Shown here: positions 1 to 9,626 of the stretch, piece by piece
How positions within the stretch are numbered: the first letter of the stretch is position 1
Layout: every line of letters starts with the position of its first letter
From: Sedimentisphaerales bacterium
GTDB taxonomy: Bacteria; Planctomycetota; Phycisphaerae; Sedimentisphaerales; Anaerobacaceae
Direction of reading: 5' to 3'
Assembly: GCA_016931715.1 (NCBI GenBank)
Contig: JAFGEF010000093.1
Location: 33,068-97,067 of the forward strand
DNA length: 64,000 nt
Made by a program: the position numbers and the translations under genes
The notes under the pieces: model-generated
Database searches by the model: none
Told to the model about the DNA's origin: nothing
The model's input: only the letters and a program-made list of their open reading frames with translations

Positions 1-454
1 TGTTATAACTATATATAGGTTCTATCGGGATTTTACCTTTGCCATGACAGACATCACAATCACCCACTGCTCTTGCTGTACTGCTAAATACCGGGCAAAG
101 ATGTATATCTTTGTCTTTAAGGTAGGGCCATAAACTACCCGCAAGCTTAGGCATGTCTTCAAGATTTATCCTTTTGTCATGCCAATCACAATTGTTGATT
201 CTTCCATCGTTAAAGAGCCATCTTGCCGGATCAGGAAAGTTGCCTTTGTTATCATCCAGATACATCCTGTCTGCATATGCATATTGTTTCAGGTTGTTTC
301 TGCAGAGAATTTCCTGTGCCTGCCTCCTGACTTTTTGGAGTGATGGCATTAAAATTGCAAGAAGTACTGCTATTATGGCGATAACCACCAGAAGCTCAAT
401 CAATGTAAAACCATCTCGCCTGTGTAACGTCCTCTCGATTTTCTTTCTGTTCAT
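1..454 (-). CDS. Prepilin-like protein with N-terminal methylation motif (3' end outside window)
   Basis: Partial gene; the first 151 codons are in the window and the C-terminus lies beyond the left edge. After a short basic leader, [19 protein letters not shown] is a type IV prepilin / type II pseudopilin cleavage and N-methylation motif followed by one hydrophobic helix. Cleavage is expected between G and F. The ATG at 454 is preceded by GGGAGAC. The middle of the protein ([24 protein letters not shown]-like stretch) matches the complete gene at 602-1417 closely, so the two are tandem paralogues. Such proteins are very abundant in Planctomycetota and usually end in an H-X9-DG domain; their role (pseudopilus or surface protein) is not established. 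Confidence 0.85.
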   Translation of the reverse strand, partial: MNRKKIERTLHRRDGFTLIELLVVIAIIAVLLAILMPSLQKVRRQAQEILCRNNLKQYAYADRMYLDDNKGNFPDPARWLFNDGRINNCDWHDKRINLEDMPKLAGSLWPYLKDKDIHLCPVFSSTARAVGDCDVCHGKGKIPIEPIYSYN

Positions 455-544
455 AATTGTGTCTCCCGATTTCATTTACTTTACAGTTTATTTCCCAATA
501 CCAATTTTGCCGATCGAAATATAATAATACTGCAAACATTTAAA

Positions 545-574
545 ATTATAACACTATCAAACAATATATTGCAA
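545..574 (-). promoter_or_regulatory. Sigma70-type promoter for the first prepilin-like gene
   Basis: Read on the minus strand, TTGCAA (574-569), an 18-bp spacer and a perfect TATAAT (550-545) lie about 90 bases upstream of the ATG at 454. The stretch after the -10 box, including GTTTGCAGTAT, also occurs after the -10 box of the paralogue at 1507-1536. Confidence 0.6.
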
Positions 575-601
575 CACTATTTTTGATAGTATTAGCGTTT
601 A

Positions 602-1417
602 TTACCATTTCGGAGTCGGTGTTCCTCCCGGCCAGCTTAATACAAATGAATTACCAAGCGGTCTTGGATCTGCTGTATCAACATGACCATCTACAAATAC
701 TGCATTTGCTACTCCCGAATCAATTTTTCCTGATGAAGTATTATGGAAAGTAGCCAGGCAATCATCAATAGTAGGCTCTGGAAGAGCATGAAGGCTGTTA
801 TCGTTAAAGAAATCGTTACTAAGACCATCTATCTTCCATGAATTCTCCTCCGAAAACAGATATACCTTGGAGGGATTCTTTACTCCTATGTCTTTTTTTG
901 CCCTTTCAAGAGCAGATTTATATTGAGCCGGAACCCTGCTAGCCATATCACCATTGAGGTATGCATTTAAAACATAGCCATACTGAGGTTCAATTGGATA
1001 CGCTCCCTGACATACTTTAGGACAATTACCTACCTGCTTTGCAAGGGTCTCGAATGTTGGGCACAAATGTATATCTTTGTCTTTCAGATAAGACCACAAG
1101 CATCCTGCAAGTTCCGGTTTCAGCTCTAAATTCCTTCTGGCATCGTGCCATTGACAACCCCATGGATTATCGTTGAAAAGCCATGTATTCACATAAGGAA
1201 ATGTATTGTCATTGCTATCCAGATACATATTCATAGCTATACCATATTGTTTCAGATTAGACTGACAGACAATACCCTGTGCCTGTTTTCTAACCTTTTG
1301 CAAAGAAGGCATTAAAATTGCAAGCAGAACCGCTATGATTGCAATAACAACTAAAAGTTCAATCAATGTAAAACCCTTATGTTTAGAATATATCCGCTTA
1401 ATTTTTTCTTTTTTCAT
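602..1417 (-). CDS. Prepilin-like protein with H-X9-DG type C-terminus
   Basis: 271 residues. A basic leader ending KHKG is followed by [20 protein letters not shown], the class III signal and N-terminal helix. The rest is a globular domain ending in [13 protein letters not shown] and LSWPGG, the processing-associated H-X9-DG type end known from Planctomycetota and Lentisphaerota. I start it at ATG 1417, which has AGGAG seven to eight bases upstream; an upstream in-frame TTG/ATG region (to 1453) adds a hydrophilic leader and lacks a comparable site. It is a tandem paralogue of the truncated gene to its left, with its own promoter. Exact function unknown; likely a pseudopilin-like exported protein. 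Confidence 0.88.
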   Translation of the reverse strand: MKKEKIKRIYSKHKGFTLIELLVVIAIIAVLLAILMPSLQKVRKQAQGIVCQSNLKQYGIAMNMYLDSNDNTFPYVNTWLFNDNPWGCQWHDARRNLELKPELAGCLWSYLKDKDIHLCPTFETLAKQVGNCPKVCQGAYPIEPQYGYVLNAYLNGDMASRVPAQYKSALERAKKDIGVKNPSKVYLFSEENSWKIDGLSNDFFNDNSLHALPEPTIDDCLATFHNTSSGKIDSGVANAVFVDGHVDTADPRPLGNSFVLSWPGGTPTPKW

Positions 1418-1506
1418 GATTGATTCTCCTGTTTTGCATGTTTTACAGTTCATTCTGCCAAATCCTATTCTTCCTGAAATATGTACAGATACTGCAAACT
1501 ATTTTA

Positions 1507-1536
1507 ATTATACAATTATTAACCGACTTAACACAA
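1507..1536 (-). promoter_or_regulatory. Sigma70-type promoter for the second prepilin-like gene
   Basis: Minus strand: TTGTGT (1536-1531), 18-bp spacer, perfect TATAAT (1512-1507). It lies about 90 bases upstream of the start at 1417, the same arrangement and distance as at the neighbouring paralogue. Confidence 0.6.
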
Positions 1537-1687
1537 TATTACTTATAAATATTACTGTTATTTCACAAATAATTTGGATAATTCCTTTTTATTTCTTACT
1601 TATATATATAGAAGCATTGGAATAAAAGTAACTAAAATGAGCTTAAGTAAATTAAAGTTTTTCGTTTTTTCTTGACTTAAGTCCTTT

Positions 1688-1717
1688 TAGACATTTTCAA
1701 CCTCAGAAATTTATAAT
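1688..1717 (+). promoter_or_regulatory. Sigma70-type promoter for the small membrane protein
   Basis: TAGACA (1688-1693), 18-bp spacer, perfect TATAAT (1712-1717), 28 bases upstream of the GTG start at 1745. Confidence 0.6.
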
Positions 1718-1744
1718 AACCTCTTTTAGGAGGAGAGAAACTTA

Positions 1745-2017
1745 GTGAAGGGCTGGAGATCAAAACTTATTTTCATGTTTATTCTGTATTTTGCCGGTTT
1801 TGCCACCGCCGTTTATATGCTTGCCCCTCAACCTGATGCTGAACCTGGCCAAAATATTGAGCAAAACGCAGTACAGACTGCATTTGCAAACTTCGATTCT
1901 CAGGAATTTGTTAAATCCTTCAACTCCGGCATGCATAAATGTATTGATTTAGGCAAAGATGCCGCCCTTCGCACATCAAAATACATTAAACAGAAAACTC
2001 AAGATTCTGAATCGTAA
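1745..2017 (+). CDS. Small single-pass membrane protein, function unknown
   Basis: 90 residues, not recognised as a known family. Residues about 6-26 form one hydrophobic segment (LIFMFILYFAGFATAVYML) after a short basic start, so the protein is probably anchored with its hydrophilic C-terminal two thirds outside the cytoplasm. The start is a GTG with a very strong AGGAGGAG Shine-Dalgarno site about nine bases upstream and a good promoter, which supports real expression. It lies 260 bases before the MoxR operon, which has its own promoter. Confidence 0.7.
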   Translation: MKGWRSKLIFMFILYFAGFATAVYMLAPQPDAEPGQNIEQNAVQTAFANFDSQEFVKSFNSGMHKCIDLGKDAALRTSKYIKQKTQDSES

Positions 2018-2215
2018 AAATTATTGCTGAAAATCCGCATATATACACAAAAAATTAACAATATTTAAAGATTTTTTGTTACAAAATCCTCACTTTTACG
2101 TCTATATCAAAAGAAAAGAACTTCTTAATACAGATTTGGTGTATAAGATAAGTTTTTTATACATTATCCTGTGTTCTAATCTGTTTTTTAGTGTAACGGT
2201 TCTCTATTTTATCAT

Positions 2216-2243
2216 TTGAATTTTTCGAGCAATTCTTTATAAT
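2216..2243 (+). promoter_or_regulatory. Sigma70-type promoter of the MoxR operon
   Basis: TTGAAT (2216-2221), 16-bp spacer and perfect TATAAT (2238-2243), about 38 bases before the MoxR start codon. The region 2018-2215 is AT-rich and holds nothing else I can name. Confidence 0.55.
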
Positions 2244-2281
2244 AGAGATAGTTGTTGACTATTTATTTAAGGGATAGGCGT

Positions 2282-3355
2282 ATGGAACAACCAGCGGAAC
2301 AGCAGCTTGAGAATAAAGTTGAAACACATGTGAAAACTAATTCTGAAGCAGTACAAAACGCTTCTGTTAACGAAGCACAGTTAATTGCAAGCCTGCACAA
2401 GGGATACATCGAGCTGAAACACCAGATACACAAGGTCATAATAGGCCAGGAAAGCGTAATCGATTCGATGCTCTGCTGTATGCTCGCCGGAGGGCATTGC
2501 ATTGTGCAGGGTGTACCGGGCCTTGCCAAGACTCTTATGGTGCATTCTGTCGCGGATGCTATGAGCCTGAGCTTTAACAGGATACAATTTACGCCCGATT
2601 TAATGCCTTCGGATATTACGGGAGCTGATATAATTCAGCGTGACCCTCAATCACATAAAAGAAAGTTCGAGTTTGTAAAGGGGCCTATTTTTTCCAATGT
2701 AGTTCTGGCTGATGAAATAAACCGAACGCCTCCAAAGACCCAGGCTGCGCTTTTACAGGCTATGCAGGAAAGGGAAGTAACCGTATCTGGCCAGACTTAT
2801 AAGCTTGAAGAGCCTTTTTTCGTCCTGGCAACACAAAATCCGATCGAGCAGGAAGGTACATATCCTTTGCCTGAAGCCGCTCTAGACAGGTTTATGTTTA
2901 TGATTTATATAGACTACCCTTCTGCCAAAGAAGAACACATGATTGTTAAGCAGACCACTACCGGCAGGAAAAAAGACACTCAAACCGTTCTGGACAGACA
3001 TAATATGCTCCTTTTCCAGGAAATAGTCCGCATGGCGCCCGTAAGCGACACAGTTATTGCGTATTGTATAAATCTCGCACGTGCAACCCGCCCGACCAGC
3101 AAGACTGCAACATGGATGGTAAAGAAGTATCTTAAATGGGGCGCTGGTCCAAGGGCCGGCCAGTTCATGACACTTGGCGCAAAAGCTCTTGCGCTTATAA
3201 AAGGACGCATAACTGCGAGTTTTGACGATGTCAGGGATGTAAGTAAACTTGTACTGCGACACCGGATTATTACAAATTTCGATGCCGAAGCCGATGGCGT
3301 CAGTGTTGAAAAGATACTCGATGACCTTGTAGAAAATGTTCCACTGCCGAAATAA
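2282..3355 (+). CDS. MoxR-family AAA+ ATPase
   Basis: 357 residues from ATG 2282, chosen because AAGGGA lies seven bases upstream; an in-frame start at 2252 would add ten residues without a ribosome site. The Walker A motif is GVPGLAKT, the Walker B region is VVLADEINRTPPKTQAALLQ, sensor 1 is ATQNPIEQEGTYPLPEAALDRF, and the C-terminal lid domain follows. MoxR ATPases act as chaperone-like remodellers for partner proteins with VWA (MIDAS) domains. Here the partners are very likely the next genes: a DUF58 protein and two membrane proteins with VWA-like segments. First gene of a seven-gene operon. Confidence 0.95.
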   Translation: MEQPAEQQLENKVETHVKTNSEAVQNASVNEAQLIASLHKGYIELKHQIHKVIIGQESVIDSMLCCMLAGGHCIVQGVPGLAKTLMVHSVADAMSLSFNRIQFTPDLMPSDITGADIIQRDPQSHKRKFEFVKGPIFSNVVLADEINRTPPKTQAALLQAMQEREVTVSGQTYKLEEPFFVLATQNPIEQEGTYPLPEAALDRFMFMIYIDYPSAKEEHMIVKQTTTGRKKDTQTVLDRHNMLLFQEIVRMAPVSDTVIAYCINLARATRPTSKTATWMVKKYLKWGAGPRAGQFMTLGAKALALIKGRITASFDDVRDVSKLVLRHRIITNFDAEADGVSVEKILDDLVENVPLPK

Positions 3356-3413
3356 GCAGAAATTTATTAAAATGGATTTTCGAAAAATCGTGCTTTTTTA
3401 GAGGAATAGGACA

Positions 3414-4310
3414 TTGAAATACAGCCGTGAATATCTTGACCCGTTATTTTTGAGCAAGCTGGCAAATATGGAGCTTGTTGCACGCTGTGCTGTCGAGGGA
3501 TTCTTTGCCGGTTTGCATCCAAGCCCTTTTCATGGATTCAGTGTTGAATACAGCGATCACAGACAATATCACTCCGGCGATGAACTGAAATTCGTTGACT
3601 GGAAGGTTTTCGGACGAAGCGACAAACTCTACATAAAGCGTTTCCAGCAGGAAACAAATACTATTGTTTATATTCTTTTAGACAGCAGTAAAAGCATGAC
3701 TTTTTCAGGGAAAGGCTCTGTCAGCAAAAGCAGGTACGGTTCATTTCTGGCTGCCGCTCTAAGCTACCTAATGCTTGGTCAGGGCGATAGCGCTTCTTTG
3801 CTCCTGTTTGCCGATAAAGTGAAAAAACGCATTCCTGCAAGCTCTCGCCGCACACATCTGAATGTAATTCTATCAACACTGCAATACAACCAGCCTGATG
3901 GACAAACAAACCTCGCCGATGTTCTTCATGCACTCGCTGATACAACAAAACGCAGGGGTCTTGTTATTTTAATTTCAGATTTACTTGACGACAAAGGCAA
4001 TATTTTTAAGGGATTGTCTCATTTGAAGTTCCTTCGGCATGATGTTATTCTTTTTCAGACTCTTGACCACCAGGAGATAAATCTTGATTATGACGGTTTG
4101 ATACAGTTCGAGGATTTGGAATCAGGTGAAAAAATCCGCACATTTCCACAATCGTTCAAGCAGAAATATAGTGAGTGTGTCACGGAATTTCTGGATGAAA
4201 TTTCCAAGACAGCGGGCAGGAGTAATGTGGATTATTGCCTTCTCGACACATCAATGCCTTTAGACAGAGCTATAATAGCTTACCTTGCCAAACGTAAGAG
4301 GATGAGATGA
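3414..4310 (+). CDS. DUF58 domain protein (VWA-like MoxR partner)
   Basis: 298 residues from a TTG start preceded by GAGGAATAGG. The typical DUF58 segment is present: HSGDELKFVDWKVFGRSDKL followed by ILLDSSKSM, a D-x-S-x-S metal-ion-dependent adhesion (MIDAS-like) motif, then LVILISDLLDD. DUF58 proteins nearly always sit behind a MoxR ATPase and are thought to be its substrate or adaptor. The protein has no clear membrane segment. Its stop codon overlaps the next start (ATGA at 4307-4310), so the two genes are translationally coupled. Confidence 0.93.
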   Translation: MKYSREYLDPLFLSKLANMELVARCAVEGFFAGLHPSPFHGFSVEYSDHRQYHSGDELKFVDWKVFGRSDKLYIKRFQQETNTIVYILLDSSKSMTFSGKGSVSKSRYGSFLAAALSYLMLGQGDSASLLLFADKVKKRIPASSRRTHLNVILSTLQYNQPDGQTNLADVLHALADTTKRRGLVILISDLLDDKGNIFKGLSHLKFLRHDVILFQTLDHQEINLDYDGLIQFEDLESGEKIRTFPQSFKQKYSECVTEFLDEISKTAGRSNVDYCLLDTSMPLDRAIIAYLAKRKRMR

Positions 4311-6361
4311 GTTTTGCAGCGTGGACATTTCTGTTTGGAGTCATAGCGGTAGCCGGACCTGTTCTCGCGCATTTTCTCGCCAAGCCGCGATACAAGCGCG
4401 TTCCTTTTACAATGCTCCAGTTCCTGAAAAGCAGCCAGATAGAAAGTCACTCCCGAAGACATTTGCGGGATTTGCTGATACTATTTCTGCGATGCGCAAT
4501 AATCATAATGATTGCTTTCCTGTTTGCACAGCCAATCATATTTAAAAAGACTGAGCCGAAGAAAGGTCATAACATTTATTATTTGGGACTCGACGATTCT
4601 GCTTCTATGGCATATAAAGACGGCAGCGATTCATATTTTGAGCAAATGAAAGATTCTGCAATTGATTATATCGTGTCTGCCAAATCGGATGCAGTATTTA
4701 ATATCTGTTCATTAGTGTCAGGAAACTGGAATTATGGCTTAGGCAAACAGCAGGCTCTGGCAATGGTTCAATCTATGAATATTAAAACAAAAAGAGCAAA
4801 CCTCGGAGCATTCATCTCCGGCATAAGCGGCAGAAATAATAATGAACGTGACGGATATATATCTGCTTATGTAATCAGCGATTTTACAGAGAGCATCATG
4901 CAGCAGTTTTTAAATATACAGGAACCGGCGTTTGTAGATAATATCGATTATAAGATAATTACGTCTTCCGGACCTGTCAACAATGCTTCTATAATCAGTG
5001 CTGACGCTTCTGATTATAAAAATAATACACTTTCTGTTAATGTCACTATTAATAATAATGGTCAAACACATCAAAACAGAAATCTGTACGCAATAATTGA
5101 AAAAGAAAAAATTGCTTCTTTCGATATCGATTTGAATCCCGGCCAGTCAGGAAACTATCCTTTGGTAATAGAAGCTGATTTCATCAGGGATTCGCGTTCT
5201 TTTATTCCGATAGAACTGATTTTAACACCGTATGATAATCTAATTGAGGATGATAAGTATTATCTGGCTGTTCAATTGCCAAAACAAAGCACCAGGAATG
5301 TCCTTTTAGTAGAAACTGAGCAAGATGAAATGTTTTTATTAGAGACTGCAGTTCATACTCTTTCAGAAACCGGTTCATCCAATAAATATAATATCAAACG
5401 GATTCCGATGATTAGTATGGATTCTGCCTATCTCAGGTGGGCTAATATATTCGTTTGTCCGAAAATTCCGGATGCATTAGAAAATTTTACAAAATCTCTT
5501 TCTGATTTTATCGATACCGGCGGCAGAGCGATTTTTTTCCTGACTGATGAGCCTGTTGGTAAAACTGCACAAAAACTCTGGCAGCAGAAAATTCTTCCCG
5601 CCTTACCGGTCAAGTGCATAAAAAAGCAGATATATCTTGAGATTAAGGCGGATTCGGAGCAATTGTTCAGCCTGGATAATGATGCTGTAAAGGCATTGTC
5701 AAATTACAGAATAGACAAAATACCGCTTTACGGATACTGGGATTGCCAGAATCTGCCGGAAAGCGCTTGTTTATGGCGTTATCAGAATGATGCCGGATTT
5801 ATCTATTACATAAAGCATGGCAGCGGTACATGCATACTGGTTAATTCGAGCCTTGATAATTCTTTGGGCTCTTTATTGAAATCGAGCGCCTCGGCTGCAC
5901 TGTGTCAGTGCCTGTTAGGAGAACAGAACAAATTAATAAACTCCAGTTTTGCATGTGATGAGAAAATAATCTTACCAATAGACAATGCCCAAACAGATAA
6001 AGACAGGCAAAAACAGATTATGATACAGAACTGCAATGGACAAAAACAGCTTGCTGCTATGCGGGATACTTTCATCATGGTCCCGGAATCCGATGATACA
6101 GGCTGGATTAAAACTCTTGGCGAGCCAATACTATATGCGGGAATCAATTTGCCGCCGGGAGAGACAAACATAACAAAACCTTCCGCTGAAGAAATTGATA
6201 GTGCAATCAGAAGAGTTTTTTCAGGAAAAGAAATAAATAGCATGGTTACCGCCAATGGTTTTCGTCTAAAAGAGAAATTGCCTGTCTGGAAATATATTGC
6301 CTGGGTATTAATCGCCCTGCTGATAATTGAATCGTTTGCCGCGAATAGAATGAAAAGATAG
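4307..6361 (+). CDS. BatA-like membrane protein with N-terminal double-TM domain
   Basis: 684 residues. The N-terminus has two hydrophobic segments (about 5-22 and 57-80) around a basic stretch, the BatA double-transmembrane arrangement (family TIGR02226, from memory). LGLDDSASMAYKDGS (about residues 92-106) is a VWA-like MIDAS loop. Around residue 399, FIDTGGRAIFFLTDEP looks like the glutamine-amidotransferase-like fold often found in these proteins. A last helix near residue 662 precedes a short basic tail. The bulk is expected outside the cytoplasm. Start overlaps the DUF58 stop; the next gene begins 13 bases downstream. Confidence 0.85.
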   Translation: MSFAAWTFLFGVIAVAGPVLAHFLAKPRYKRVPFTMLQFLKSSQIESHSRRHLRDLLILFLRCAIIIMIAFLFAQPIIFKKTEPKKGHNIYYLGLDDSASMAYKDGSDSYFEQMKDSAIDYIVSAKSDAVFNICSLVSGNWNYGLGKQQALAMVQSMNIKTKRANLGAFISGISGRNNNERDGYISAYVISDFTESIMQQFLNIQEPAFVDNIDYKIITSSGPVNNASIISADASDYKNNTLSVNVTINNNGQTHQNRNLYAIIEKEKIASFDIDLNPGQSGNYPLVIEADFIRDSRSFIPIELILTPYDNLIEDDKYYLAVQLPKQSTRNVLLVETEQDEMFLLETAVHTLSETGSSNKYNIKRIPMISMDSAYLRWANIFVCPKIPDALENFTKSLSDFIDTGGRAIFFLTDEPVGKTAQKLWQQKILPALPVKCIKKQIYLEIKADSEQLFSLDNDAVKALSNYRIDKIPLYGYWDCQNLPESACLWRYQNDAGFIYYIKHGSGTCILVNSSLDNSLGSLLKSSASAALCQCLLGEQNKLINSSFACDEKIILPIDNAQTDKDRQKQIMIQNCNGQKQLAAMRDTFIMVPESDDTGWIKTLGEPILYAGINLPPGETNITKPSAEEIDSAIRRVFSGKEINSMVTANGFRLKEKLPVWKYIAWVLIALLIIESFAANRMKR

Positions 6362-6374
6362 GAAAGGTTCTATT

Positions 6375-9300
6375 ATGGCTATTAACGAAGAACTTGATTT
6401 TCTTGTATCGCGAGTCTCAAAAGTAAGGAGATGGCTCGCTGCGATAGCTGTACTTAAAACCGCCGCGATTTGCCTGCTCTTCGCATGTTTTTATATAGGC
6501 GGCTATATCCTGCTGGACCATAAGCTGAATTTCGGAGCATTGGGCAGATTATTTGCTTTTGCTTTGCTGATAGCCGCAACTTCGATTTTACTTTATAAAT
6601 TGTCTCGGCTGCTGCTGGTTCAAATTTCTTATACAAACGCCGCAAATTTTATAGAAAATAATAACAGCTTCAATCAGCAGCTTGTGGCAGCTATGGAATA
6701 TTACGAGAATACAGCAGATTATCCATACTCAAAAGCGCTCGCTGAGCAGTTGATTTTGCGAGTAAATAAAGACAGTGAATCATTCAGATTCGATTCTGTC
6801 GTTGAAAAATGGCGAGGTTACGCTTTAGCAGTTTCCGTATTTTTAGGTATGAGTATCGTTGGTTTATATATTCAGCACAATCTCTCGTTTTTAAAAACAT
6901 ATTTAATCAGGCTTGCTGTGCCATTTTCATCAGTTGAGCCTGTATCAGCTACATCTCTAAAACCGATTACAGGAGACATCGTTTCCGAACCTGAAACGAT
7001 GATTGTTATGGCTGCGGAAATTAATGGCCGTATTCCCGAAAAGGGCCAATTAATAATAACACCTGCTGCACAGGACTCGAATAATCAGGAAATACAATTG
7101 CATCCGATTGTTGAATCAGAAAAAGAACCTAAATTCGAAATATCTGAATTTTTCCCGGAAAAGGGACAATTCAAATATCGATTTGAAACAGGACAGGTTC
7201 AGACTCAGTGGCAAAATATTGATATTCGTGAAACGCCGCAAATTAAGAGTATAACTGCTGAAATTAAACTTCCCAAAAATATTTCAGATGATAATATCCT
7301 GAAAAATTATACCGAACAAATAAAGAACAACAAACTCGAACTTATCAAAAACAGCGATGTTACATTACATATCGAATCTACAAGCAGCCTCAGCGAAATA
7401 GAGCTGACTGAACCGAGCGGCTTGTCAAAAAAGAACCAGATTAATGGCGAAAGTACATTCACTCATACTTTCAATGCAAATATGGAAGGCTCTGTCGAGT
7501 TTCATCTTACCGATGATAAAGGGATGAAAAGCAAGAATGTGACCGCATTGAAAATATTATTGAAAAAAGATAATCCACCGCAATTTAAACTAATTTCTCC
7601 GGATGGTGACTATCTTGCGACAAGTGTTTCCAGCATTCCGATTGAGTTTGAAATTACCGATGATTTTGGTTTAAGTTCGGCAAAGTTTATTGCAGAGTTT
7701 CCTAAAGACAAAGCAATTTCACTGGATATACCGGTTAAATCCGACTCAAACGAAGCCAGGTTCAGTCATCTTCTCGAACTGGAACAATACAACCTTGAAG
7801 TTGGCGACAGTATTATGTTCCATGCTCAGGCAGAAGACATCAAAACAGCAGTTTCCACAGAGAAAAACGCTGCGGGCAGTGAAATCTATTTTATTGAAAT
7901 CAGGCCTTATCATCAAATATGGCATCTAAAACCAGGAGGCGGCAAGAGTAATATACCCGGCGCAATTGCTGAAGACCTGATGACTCTGCTCGAATATACA
8001 CGGGCAATAGTGAAAAATACGTCGATCATAGAAAGTAAAACAAATATACATTCAGATGACCGAACCAAACTGGATTCAATAAATCAGGACGTCGAATATT
8101 GCATTAATTTATTAACTGCCTTACGTGATAATCCTGACAACAATTTCACTGATGCCCATAAAATTGTGCTCAATCAGATACTTGCCAACTATGATAAGGC
8201 TTCCGGCTATCTGGAACGATACGATGCATCGGAAGCTCTGTCAGCCGAGAAAGAAGCTTACAGGATTCTGCGAAAATTTGTTCTCGAACTTGAAAATGAA
8301 TATTCCCCTCCGGAAAGCGGTACAACTGTACCACAGGAAACTCCGGAAAAATCGGAGCTAAGAGCATCGATACAACCGCCGGAAATAGAAGAAGAACGCC
8401 TTGAGGATGAACTTGAAAAAGCTCAAAATGAGATTGAAAAACTCAAGCAGGAGCAGCAGGAATTAAAAAAGGATCTTGAGAAAGTCGCAAAGCAGCAGAA
8501 AGAAACCAACGAAAGAGCCAAAGCAAATTCACAGGCTGAAGATCAGGGAAAAGGCAGCGAACAAGGTGAATCTCAGGGACAAGGCAAAGGCGGCGAAGGA
8601 CAGGGAAAAGGCGGCGAAGGACAGGGAAAAGGCAGCGAGCAAAGCGAATCTCAGGGGCAAGGCAAAGGCGGTGAAGGACAGGGAAAAGGCAGCGAGCAAA
8701 GCGAATCTCAGGAACAAGGCAAAGGCGGCGAAGGACAGGGAAAAGGCAGCGAGCAAAGCGAATCTCAGGGACAAGGCAAAGGCGGCGAAGGACAGGGAAA
8801 AGGCAGCGAGCAAAGCGAATCTCAGGGACAAGGCAAAGGCGCTGAAGGACAGGGAAAAGGCAGCAAGCAAGGTGAATCTCAAGAACAAGAAAGCACTAAC
8901 CAGACTATTGCGGATGCACAACTAAAAATGCTTCAGGCAAGGCAGGCAGAACTTCAGCGTAATGTCTCACAACTGCAACAGAAATTAGATACTATCAGTC
9001 AAAATTCTGAAACAAATATTTCAAAAGTATCTAACGAAACACAGGAACATCTTAGCGAGGCTCTCGAACACATGGAACAAATAAATAAAAAGATGGACGA
9101 GATGCGATATCTGCCTGAAAAATTTAATGAACAGACAAATGAGACTGTTGAAATGATGGATTTAGCCTCACAAAAACTGGAATCGGCTGATAATGCTATC
9201 GAAAAAGGTTTGCAAGGCAGCCAGGAATCACAATTAGCACAAAAATTAATGGAAAACGCAGAGAGATTAACAAAAGATGCTGAAAGTCTTGATGAAGGGC

Positions 9301-9626
9301 TTACAGAGCTTGAACGTGAGCAGATGCTGGCTCTTCTCGAAGCGGCTATACGTCTGCTTGAAAGTAATGCCAGTGCACACTGGTCAACAGCCGGACAGGG
9401 AGGTGATAACAGAAATCCAGGCAGTCATGTTCTGACAAAAGGAGGAGCAGGTAAGGCTGATACACCAAGAGAAATTTCACGTCAATTCTGGTCACTTGCT
9501 TTCGAACTTGAAAAAAGGAAGGAACAGCCTATCGAAGACGAACCTTCTGATTTGAGATTTTTCGAGATTGAGAACAACTTTTTTGAGAATGCAGCTAAAT
9601 ATAATACAGGAGTTAGTGAAAAATGA
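6375..9626 (+). CDS. DUF4175-like large membrane protein with Gly/Gln/Lys repeat tract
   Basis: 1083 residues; ATG preceded by GGAAAGG. N-terminal hydrophobic segments at about 20-45, 53-76 and 148-168 anchor the protein. A large extracytoplasmic region follows (about 180-510), then a long helical, charged region. Residues about 670-715 are a coiled coil rich in E, K and Q. Residues about 723-840 consist of 19-residue tandem repeats rich in G, Q, K, S and E, followed by a second coiled coil (about 850-960). The architecture matches planctomycete proteins annotated as DUF4175 in MoxR operons. Function unknown; a structural or scaffold role at the envelope is an inference. Its stop overlaps the next start (ATGA, 9623). 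Confidence 0.8.
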   Translation: MAINEELDFLVSRVSKVRRWLAAIAVLKTAAICLLFACFYIGGYILLDHKLNFGALGRLFAFALLIAATSILLYKLSRLLLVQISYTNAANFIENNNSFNQQLVAAMEYYENTADYPYSKALAEQLILRVNKDSESFRFDSVVEKWRGYALAVSVFLGMSIVGLYIQHNLSFLKTYLIRLAVPFSSVEPVSATSLKPITGDIVSEPETMIVMAAEINGRIPEKGQLIITPAAQDSNNQEIQLHPIVESEKEPKFEISEFFPEKGQFKYRFETGQVQTQWQNIDIRETPQIKSITAEIKLPKNISDDNILKNYTEQIKNNKLELIKNSDVTLHIESTSSLSEIELTEPSGLSKKNQINGESTFTHTFNANMEGSVEFHLTDDKGMKSKNVTALKILLKKDNPPQFKLISPDGDYLATSVSSIPIEFEITDDFGLSSAKFIAEFPKDKAISLDIPVKSDSNEARFSHLLELEQYNLEVGDSIMFHAQAEDIKTAVSTEKNAAGSEIYFIEIRPYHQIWHLKPGGGKSNIPGAIAEDLMTLLEYTRAIVKNTSIIESKTNIHSDDRTKLDSINQDVEYCINLLTALRDNPDNNFTDAHKIVLNQILANYDKASGYLERYDASEALSAEKEAYRILRKFVLELENEYSPPESGTTVPQETPEKSELRASIQPPEIEEERLEDELEKAQNEIEKLKQEQQELKKDLEKVAKQQKETNERAKANSQAEDQGKGSEQGESQGQGKGGEGQGKGGEGQGKGSEQSESQGQGKGGEGQGKGSEQSESQEQGKGGEGQGKGSEQSESQGQGKGGEGQGKGSEQSESQGQGKGAEGQGKGSKQGESQEQESTNQTIADAQLKMLQARQAELQRNVSQLQQKLDTISQNSETNISKVSNETQEHLSEALEHMEQINKKMDEMRYLPEKFNEQTNETVEMMDLASQKLESADNAIEKGLQGSQESQLAQKLMENAERLTKDAESLDEGLTELEREQMLALLEAAIRLLESNASAHWSTAGQGGDNRNPGSHVLTKGGAGKADTPREISRQFWSLAFELEKRKEQPIEDEPSDLRFFEIENNFFENAAKYNTGVSEK
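8541..8893 (+). repeat. 57-bp in-frame tandem repeat inside the DUF4175-like gene
   Basis: About six copies of a 57-bp unit (19 codons, core GQGKGSEQSESQGQGKGGE), plus one 21-bp partial unit (GQGKGGE) after the first copy. Copies differ by only a few bases. Because the unit is a multiple of three, gain or loss of copies keeps the frame. The tract also creates long spurious open frames on both strands. Confidence 0.95.

Noticed and set aside
8476..8925. Long open frames on both strands across the repeat tract, Lys/Ala-rich or Leu/Phe-rich
   Set aside because: They arise because the 57-bp unit repeats without stops in other frames; composition is pure repeat and no start signals are present. 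The DUF4175-like frame explains the region.
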